Part shown: positions 7,622-12,313 of the stretch, one piece after another
How the letters are laid out: each line of letters begins with the position of its first letter
Numbering within the stretch: position 1 is the stretch's first letter
NCBI RefSeq assembly: GCF_022780145.1
Contig: NZ_JALEXO010000246.1
Span: 1-12,313 of the forward strand
DNA from: Intestinibacter sp.
Lineage (GTDB): Bacteria; Bacillota; Clostridia; Peptostreptococcales; Peptostreptococcaceae
DNA: 12,313 bases
Direction of reading: 5' to 3'
The notes under the pieces: model-generated
The model's input: only the letters and a program-made list of their open reading frames with translations
Told to the model about the DNA's origin: nothing
Databases searched by the model: none
Translations under genes and position numbers: made by a program

Positions 7622-8704
7622 TTGAAGTATTTTAATTATATAGACGATGAAAAATTAGACGAAATTTTTTATAAAAAACCACAGCCGTTCGATAAAAATA
7701 CTGAAAAAGATATTTTGAAGTATTCTTTGGGGGCTTTTCTATATGTCCCAGCCAACAAGTACAGCCAAATATATAAAAGCGTTGTAGATCAAGATAAACA
7801 CCCTAAGCCGCTCGCTATATGCTTAGAGGATGCTATAGGTGAGTTTGGAGAAAAGGAAGCTATAGAAAGCTTAGAATTAGTCTTAAATGATTTATCAGAA
7901 GATGTATTTAATAAGCTAGAAAATCTACCGCTGATTTTTATAAGGGTCAAAGATCAAGAGCAATTAAAGAGGATAAAAGATATATTGATAAAAAATAGGG
8001 ATTTTATAACTGGAATAATAATTCCAAAGGCGACAGGAGTTTTATTAAAGGCGTTTATCGGTATATTAGACAATTTAGGGCTTCAAGATATGTACGTCAT
8101 ACCTATAATAGAATCTAAGGATTTTATATATAAGGAGATAAAGGAAGCTTATTTTAGAGAGATGTTTTGCAGCATTTTAAATCATAAAGAAAGAGTTCTC
8201 GGAATAAGAATAGGACTTACTGATGTTCTAGGAATGTACGGAGTTAGAAGAGATAAAAATTTCTGTATATACGACAACTTAATAGCGACTTCATTTATTG
8301 AAGATGTGATAAATTACTTAAATAGGGAGGAACTAGATATACCTATAAGTGCCGGAGTTTCAGAGCTATTCAATATGGAGGATGAGGTAATTAGAAAAAC
8401 ATATATAAAAGAAATAATGCTAGATAAATATCACGGTTTTGTGGGAAAGACAGTAATTCATCCAAAGCAAATCGAAATCGTTCAGGCACTTTCTGCTGTA
8501 ACTTACGAGGATTATATGGATGCAAAGGACATAATAGATAATTACCACTCTGAGATAGGAGTCAAAAAGAGCTCTTCAGGAGATAAAATGAATGAGTACA
8601 AGCCACATTATAAATGGGCTAAAAAAATAATGAGATTATCTTATATATACGGAGTTTTGAGAGAGGGGGTAGATTACAATGCACTTATTAGAGCTTCAAT
8701 GTAA
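7622..8704 (+). CDS. CitE/HpcH-like TIM-barrel C-C bond lyase of the Ter module
   Basis: This 360-residue protein belongs to the HpcH/HpaI-citrate lyase beta superfamily, in the branch associated with Ter systems. These TIM-barrel enzymes use a divalent metal to cleave or form C-C bonds in oxo-acid or acyl substrates. Visible family landmarks are YVPAN (41-45), LEDA (68-71, metal/acid region), Arg108 in FIRVK, PK (135-136), Glu164 in PIIES, the GIRIGLTD segment (194-201) and the ending GFVGKTVIHPKQ (272-283). The tail beyond about 295 is longer than in CitE. Translation begins at TTG, supported by GGAGG at 7611-7615, six bases upstream; no in-frame ATG lies close by. It is first of four tightly packed genes. 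Its substrate is unknown; the predicted role is making or trimming a carbon skeleton for the module product. Confidence 0.85.
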   Translation: MKYFNYIDDEKLDEIFYKKPQPFDKNTEKDILKYSLGAFLYVPANKYSQIYKSVVDQDKHPKPLAICLEDAIGEFGEKEAIESLELVLNDLSEDVFNKLENLPLIFIRVKDQEQLKRIKDILIKNRDFITGIIIPKATGVLLKAFIGILDNLGLQDMYVIPIIESKDFIYKEIKEAYFREMFCSILNHKERVLGIRIGLTDVLGMYGVRRDKNFCIYDNLIATSFIEDVINYLNREELDIPISAGVSELFNMEDEVIRKTYIKEIMLDKYHGFVGKTVIHPKQIEIVQALSAVTYEDYMDAKDIIDNYHSEIGVKKSSSGDKMNEYKPHYKWAKKIMRLSYIYGVLREGVDYNALIRASM

Positions 8705-9911
8705 GGAAGGTTTAGATTTTAAATACGACATAAATATAAAAGAGAATATATTAGATTTAAATATAGATGACTATCTAGATTTGGCTATTAGAAATAATAA
8801 AAAGAGAAGATTTTTATTTGTATCTAAGTGCCTTGGAAAGCACCTTCCATGTAAGCCTATGGATATGGATAAGCTGGGATATGATATAGTTAGAGTATAC
8901 GAGAAAAAGCAGAATTACTTAAAATCTGGAGTTGTAATATCATTTGCAGAGACGGGCACGGCTCTAGGTCACAGTGTATTTAACTATATAAATGCAGATT
9001 ATGAATTCGTACATACGACTAGAGAGATAGTGGAAAATAAAAAGTCACTAGACTTTCTAGAGGAGCACTCACATGCGACAAATCACAATTTATACTACGA
9101 AGACCTGGAGAAATTTGAAAGCGGGGAGGAAGTAGTGCTGGTAGATGATGAGATAACTACAGGAAACACTTGTATAAATTTAATAAAAAAAATAAACAGC
9201 CTCTACCCCAAAAAAAGATATACAATCTGTTCTATATTAAATTGGATGGATAATGAGGCTTTCATTAGATTTAAGGATTTAGAAGATGAGATAAATACAA
9301 AAATAAATTTTGTATATCTATTTGCTGGAAATTTTAAATTTAAATGCGACGAGGATAAGGTCGAAAAATTGATTACAGAAAGCGAAAGAGAATATAAGGT
9401 ATTTACAAAAAATAAAGATTTAAAAGTATCGTACACTTATCTAGATATGAAAAAATACGATAAAAACGAGGAATATATAAAATACACAGGTAGATTTGGA
9501 ATAAATAAAAAAGATCAAGAAGCTCTACTAAAAGAGGTAAAAAGAGAGAGCGAAAAATTAGACGTTAAAGATAGGGAGAAGACTTTATTTCTAGGAAGTG
9601 AAGAGTTTATGTATATTCCTATGCTGTTTGCAAAGCAGTTCGAAGGAAAAAATATATACTACCATTCAACTACTAGAAGTCCCATTGTAGATTTAGATAT
9701 AGATGATTATCCTATAAAGAGCAAATTCCCACATAGTAGCTTATACAATAGAGGGATTGCAAACTACGTGTACAACGTAGATAAATACGATTATGAAAAG
9801 TGCTTTTTCTTCTGTGAGTTAAATAGAGAAAAAAGCGACTTCGATGAAATAATAAATATAATTTCAAATACAGGTATAAAAGAATTAAATATAGTAATAT
9901 GCAATAAATAA
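8679..9911 (+). CDS. Phosphoribosyltransferase with C-terminal TRSP domain
   Basis: This is a 410-residue two-domain protein. Residues about 30-230 form a type-I phosphoribosyltransferase-like domain with the PRPP-binding loop VVLVDDEITTGNT at 152-164 and a preceding SFAETGTALG segment (89-98). The C-terminal half matches the TRSP domain, including the literal signature TRSP at 332-335, plus TGRFG (270-274) and FLGSEEFMYIP (304-314). Family knowledge: PRTases transfer ribose-5-phosphate from PRPP to a base or similar nucleophile; the TRSP function is unknown. The start overlaps the end of the lyase gene by 26 bases and has AGGGGG at 8664-8669, which indicates translational coupling. Next to the lyase and the second PRTase it is the likely step where ribose is attached. 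The acceptor is unknown. Confidence 0.88.
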   Translation: MHLLELQCKEGLDFKYDINIKENILDLNIDDYLDLAIRNNKKRRFLFVSKCLGKHLPCKPMDMDKLGYDIVRVYEKKQNYLKSGVVISFAETGTALGHSVFNYINADYEFVHTTREIVENKKSLDFLEEHSHATNHNLYYEDLEKFESGEEVVLVDDEITTGNTCINLIKKINSLYPKKRYTICSILNWMDNEAFIRFKDLEDEINTKINFVYLFAGNFKFKCDEDKVEKLITESEREYKVFTKNKDLKVSYTYLDMKKYDKNEEYIKYTGRFGINKKDQEALLKEVKRESEKLDVKDREKTLFLGSEEFMYIPMLFAKQFEGKNIYYHSTTRSPIVDLDIDDYPIKSKFPHSSLYNRGIANYVYNVDKYDYEKCFFFCELNREKSDFDEIINIISNTGIKELNIVICNK

Positions 9912-9922
9912 GGAGAAGGTGT

Positions 9923-11011
9923 ATGAAAGAATTTTCGACATATAAAAAAGATGATGTAGTCTTTTTATTAAAGGACATATCGGATTTAATAAAAGAAGAG
10001 GACAATTTGACTAGGGAGAAAAAAATTCAAAGTGGGACTCACTATTCAGAGATGATACCTATAGAATATCAAGTTAGTGATGTTTATTTGAATTTATATA
10101 GAGAAAAATTAGAGGAAACTAAAGAAAAGCTAGCATTTGCAGTTGGAGTTATGAGCGAAAAGATTTTAAAGAAAAATCCAAAAGACGTCGTTTTAGTTTC
10201 ACTTGCCAGAGCTGGTACACCTATAGGTATATTAGCTAAAAGATATATAAAGAAGAGATATAACTTAAATTTACCGCACTATACTATGTCTATAATAAGG
10301 GACAAGGGTATAGATGTAAATGCAATCAAATACATAATAGAAAACCATAAAAATTCAAAAATACAATTTATAGATGGATGGACAGGCAAGGGAACTATAG
10401 CTAATGAACTTAAAAAAGCATGTGTAGAGCTTGAAAAAATATTTAAAAGACCTTTTGATTCGTCCTTGGCGGTGCTTGCAGATCCATGTGGGTATTCTAA
10501 TCTATACGGTGTAAGAGAGGATTTTTTAATTCCAAGCGCTTGTTTAAATTCTACAGTAAGTGGACTTGTAAGTAGAACTGTGCTTAGAAATGACTTAATC
10601 GGAAAGGACGATTTTCACGGGGCAAAATACTATAAAGAGTTAAAGGACGTCGACGAATCTAATAATTACATAGATACTATTAGCGCGTGTTTTGAAGGTC
10701 AGTACGAAAATATAGATATGGCTATGGATGGCTGGACTGAAGATATAATCACAAAAATTGGCGATGAAGATGTCAAAATGATAAAACAAAAATACGATAT
10801 AGACGATATAAACTTCATAAAACCGGGAGTCGGAGAGACTACTAGAGTTCTTTTGAGAAGAATTCCATATAAAATACTTGTAGACGATTTAAACGACGAA
10901 AAGCTGAGACATATATTGATTTTAGCCGAGGAAAAAAACGTGGAGGTAGAAGAGGTCGATTTAAAAGCATATAGCTGCTGTGGAATAATCAAGAGAGTGA
11001 GGGATGTATAG
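9923..11011 (+). CDS. PRTase-like 'StiP' family protein with PELOTA-like C-terminus
   Basis: This 362-residue protein belongs to the family databases often label 'cysteine protease StiP', but the sequence reads as a phosphoribosyltransferase relative: SLARAGTP at 93-100 resembles a pyrophosphate loop and FIDGWTGKGT at 149-158 a PRPP loop (D-x-x-T-G-x-G-T). Other conserved-looking blocks are YSEMIP (41-46), ADPCGYSNLYG (186-196) and PGVGETTRVLLRR (301-313). Residues about 316-358 look like the PELOTA/L7Ae-like RNA-binding domain of this family, ending in YSCCGIIKR (350-358). AAGGAG at 9910-9915 overlaps the previous stop and supports the ATG. It follows the TRSP-PRTase by 11 bases. Two different PRTases side by side suggest sequential or paired ribosyl chemistry, possibly on RNA. 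I see no independent sign of protease activity. Confidence 0.82.
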   Translation: MKEFSTYKKDDVVFLLKDISDLIKEEDNLTREKKIQSGTHYSEMIPIEYQVSDVYLNLYREKLEETKEKLAFAVGVMSEKILKKNPKDVVLVSLARAGTPIGILAKRYIKKRYNLNLPHYTMSIIRDKGIDVNAIKYIIENHKNSKIQFIDGWTGKGTIANELKKACVELEKIFKRPFDSSLAVLADPCGYSNLYGVREDFLIPSACLNSTVSGLVSRTVLRNDLIGKDDFHGAKYYKELKDVDESNNYIDTISACFEGQYENIDMAMDGWTEDIITKIGDEDVKMIKQKYDIDDINFIKPGVGETTRVLLRRIPYKILVDDLNDEKLRHILILAEEKNVEVEEVDLKAYSCCGIIKRVRDV

Positions 11012-11012
11012 T

Positions 11013-11795
11013 ATGGTAGTATTTTCTGATTTAGACAGGAGTATAATTTACTCTAAGAAATTTATACAGGAAGAATCAAATACACTTGATATAGAGATCT
11101 ATAAAGGTGAAAATATCTCTTATATATCGAGAAAAACTATTGAAAATATAAAAAAGATAAAGAAAAATAGCGATTTTATACCTACAACAACTAGAACAAT
11201 CGAGCAGTTTAAGAGAATAAATTTTAAAAAATACGGTCTTGATTTTAAACACGCTATTACTTCAAATGGAGGAAATATTTTAATAAATGGAGAAGTAGAT
11301 ATAGAATATAAATATTTTATAGAAGAAAAATTAAAATTGAGTTCATATATTTCCGATATAATAAAATTGTTCAAAGAATATAAAAATATAGATGGAATTA
11401 AAAAATTTAGAGTAGCAGAGAATTTATTTTTTTATATTGTTGTGAATGAAGAGAGATTTGATTTAAATAATTTAAACTCCTTCACAGAAAAAATACGTGA
11501 TTTAAATTGGGATGTCTACATGAGTGGAAGGAAAATATATTTTTTACCTAGGGAGATAAAAAAGTCTACTGCTGTAAAGTATATTTGTGATAAATATGGA
11601 TATAAAAATACTTTTGCAATAGGTGATTCTACGATGGACAGTGATATGTTAAATTTTTGTGATTATTCTTATATATTGAGACATGGAGATTTTGTAAATT
11701 ATATAAAAAAAGGTGACAAATTTATAATAAGTGATAAAAAAGGATTTGAAGGAAGTGAAGAGATTTTAGATAAAATCATATTATGTCAAAATTAA
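11013..11795 (+). CDS. HAD-superfamily hydrolase (Cof-like phosphatase)
   Basis: This is a HAD hydrolase of about 260 residues. Numbered from the ATG at 11013, motif I is FSDLDRS with nucleophile Asp6 and acid/base Asp8; motif II is the PTTTRT stretch; the motif III Lys is in KKSTAVKY; motif IV is AIGDSTMDSDML with its acidic pair. The large insert between motifs II and III is a C2-type cap as in Cof/phosphosugar phosphatases. I prefer the ATG at 11013 because GAGGG (10999-11003) sits 9 bases upstream; the ATG at 11004 abuts it directly and would add MYS. With 11013 the gene begins 1 base after the previous stop. As the last gene of the block it probably dephosphorylates a phosphoribosylated intermediate or product (inference from context). 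Sequence here is richer in A/T than in the ter block. Confidence 0.85.
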   Translation: MVVFSDLDRSIIYSKKFIQEESNTLDIEIYKGENISYISRKTIENIKKIKKNSDFIPTTTRTIEQFKRINFKKYGLDFKHAITSNGGNILINGEVDIEYKYFIEEKLKLSSYISDIIKLFKEYKNIDGIKKFRVAENLFFYIVVNEERFDLNNLNSFTEKIRDLNWDVYMSGRKIYFLPREIKKSTAVKYICDKYGYKNTFAIGDSTMDSDMLNFCDYSYILRHGDFVNYIKKGDKFIISDKKGFEGSEEILDKIILCQN

Positions 11796-11852
11796 ATTTT
11801 TAAAATATAATGTAAAATATTGTAATAAAATAGAGTATAATAAAAATAGAAA

Positions 11853-11880
11853 TTGTTGGTAGTTTTTGATATAATATAAT
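11853..11880 (+). promoter_or_regulatory. Putative sigma-A-type promoter of the KamA-family gene
   Basis: TTGTTG (11853-11858) and TATAAT (11875-11880) are separated by 16 bases. A second overlapping TATAAT lies at 11870-11875. Transcription would start near 11887, leaving a leader of about 65 nt before the radical SAM start codon. No intrinsic terminator is visible between the HAD gene and this site, so read-through from the upstream block is possible. Confidence 0.45.
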
Positions 11881-11891
11881 TGTAGAAAAAT

Positions 11892-11917
11892 ATTAATTTA
11901 AAGATTATTAAATTAAT
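11892..11917. repeat. Perfect 10-bp inverted repeat in the kamA-like leader
   Basis: ATTAATTTAA (11892-11901) and TTAAATTAAT (11908-11917) are exact reverse complements with a 6-base spacer, lying just downstream of the predicted transcription start and upstream of the ribosome binding site. It could be a protein-binding operator or a weak hairpin; with only A/T pairs its RNA stem would be unstable. It may also be chance in this composition. Confidence 0.35.
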
Positions 11918-11952
11918 TTAGATTAAAAAAATTAAATAAAGGGGTGATATTT

Positions 11953-12313
11953 ATGAGTTGTCCAGTAATATTAGAGAAAAATATAAATAAATTAAATGAT
12001 TTATTTATGCTCTTAGATTTAAGCCCAAGTGAAATAGATAATATAAAGGAGATATCAGAAAAGTTTCCGATATCGATACCTCCGTATTATTTATCACTGA
12101 TAAATAAAGATGATAAAGACGATCCAATAAAAAAAATGTGTATACCATCTGAATTTGAGAAGGATTTAAGAGGAAATTTCGATACTAGTGGAGAAGGACA
12201 AAATACTGTAATTACAGGTATGCAGCATAAATATAAAGAGACCGCTATGATTTTATCTACAAATCAATGTGCCATGTACTGCAGACATTGTTTTAGAAAG
12301 AGACTTGTTGGAT
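11953..12313 (+). CDS. KamA-family radical SAM aminomutase (5' part, cut by window end)
   Basis: An open frame from ATG at 11953 runs off the right edge; 120 codons are present. The site AAAGGGGTGA (11938-11947) supports the start. The radical SAM cluster motif CxxxCxxC is present as CAMYCRHC at residues 106-113 (Cys106, Cys110, Cys113), in the KamA-type context STNQCAMYCRHCFRKRLVG. Upstream, IPPYYLSLI with an Asp-rich DDP segment and MCIPS match the N-terminal region of lysine 2,3-aminomutases. Such enzymes use SAM, a 4Fe-4S cluster and PLP to move an alpha-amino group to the beta carbon; in clostridia this serves lysine fermentation or beta-amino-acid osmolyte synthesis. Glutamate 2,3-aminomutase is the main alternative. 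The substrate- and PLP-binding residues lie beyond the window, so the substrate cannot be assigned. Confidence 0.88.
   Translation, partial: MSCPVILEKNINKLNDLFMLLDLSPSEIDNIKEISEKFPISIPPYYLSLINKDDKDDPIKKMCIPSEFEKDLRGNFDTSGEGQNTVITGMQHKYKETAMILSTNQCAMYCRHCFRKRLVG

Noticed and set aside
11836..11841. An additional TATAAT upstream of the KamA-family gene.
   Set aside because: The only nearby TTG-type hexamer (11820-11825) is 10 bases away, too close for a -35 element.
1..12313. CRISPR array, tRNA, rRNA, insertion sequence or attachment sites.
   Set aside because: I saw no regularly spaced repeats, RNA-gene sequence, transposase or terminal repeats; the region is almost continuously coding on one strand.

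Overview
The window is AT-rich, tightly packed, single-strand DNA. Every gene lies on the + strand, arginine is almost always AGA, isoleucine is often ATA, and ribosome binding sites are strong and purine-rich. This fits a low-GC Firmicute, most plausibly a clostridium of the Peptostreptococcaceae type. That placement is inferred from composition and gene families; there is no rRNA or other marker.

Bases 1-7497 hold a Ter-type stress/metal-response operon: three TerD paralogues (79-657, 681-1259, 1284-1898), a PMCA-type P2B calcium ATPase (1902-4673), a YceG-family protein (4751-6346) and a TelA/YceH-family toxic-anion-resistance protein (6349-7497). The order matches the Bacillus yceCDE-F-G-H layout, except that the slot usually held by the TerC-like membrane protein holds a calcium pump. 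A -10 element near the left edge is overlapped by an inverted repeat and a PerR-box-like sequence. A strong hairpin without a U-tract lies between the ATPase and yceG. A good intrinsic terminator (7551-7586) closes the block.

Bases 7622-11795 hold a second compact block of four genes: a CitE/HpcH-like TIM-barrel C-C lyase, a phosphoribosyltransferase with a C-terminal TRSP domain, a second PRTase-like protein (often labelled 'cysteine protease StiP') with a C-terminal PELOTA-like domain, and a HAD hydrolase. This is the biosynthetic module that comparative genomics (Anantharaman, Iyer and Aravind, on Ter-dependent stress systems) links to ter genes and predicts to make a nucleoside-like metabolite. 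Its product is not known to me.

Bases 11796-11952 are a short AT-rich intergenic region with a plausible promoter and a perfect 10-bp inverted repeat. From 11953 to the right edge is the N-terminal third of a KamA-family radical SAM enzyme (lysine/glutamate 2,3-aminomutase family), cut by the window end and probably an independent unit.

Working model (inference): TerD proteins bind Ca2+ and act with TelA and YceG at or near the membrane, the pump sets Ca2+ supply, and the four-gene block makes a ribosylated small molecule or modifies RNA for the same stress response. The least described parts are the calcium pump in the TerC slot, the internal duplication in YceG, and the PRTase-PELOTA pairing.
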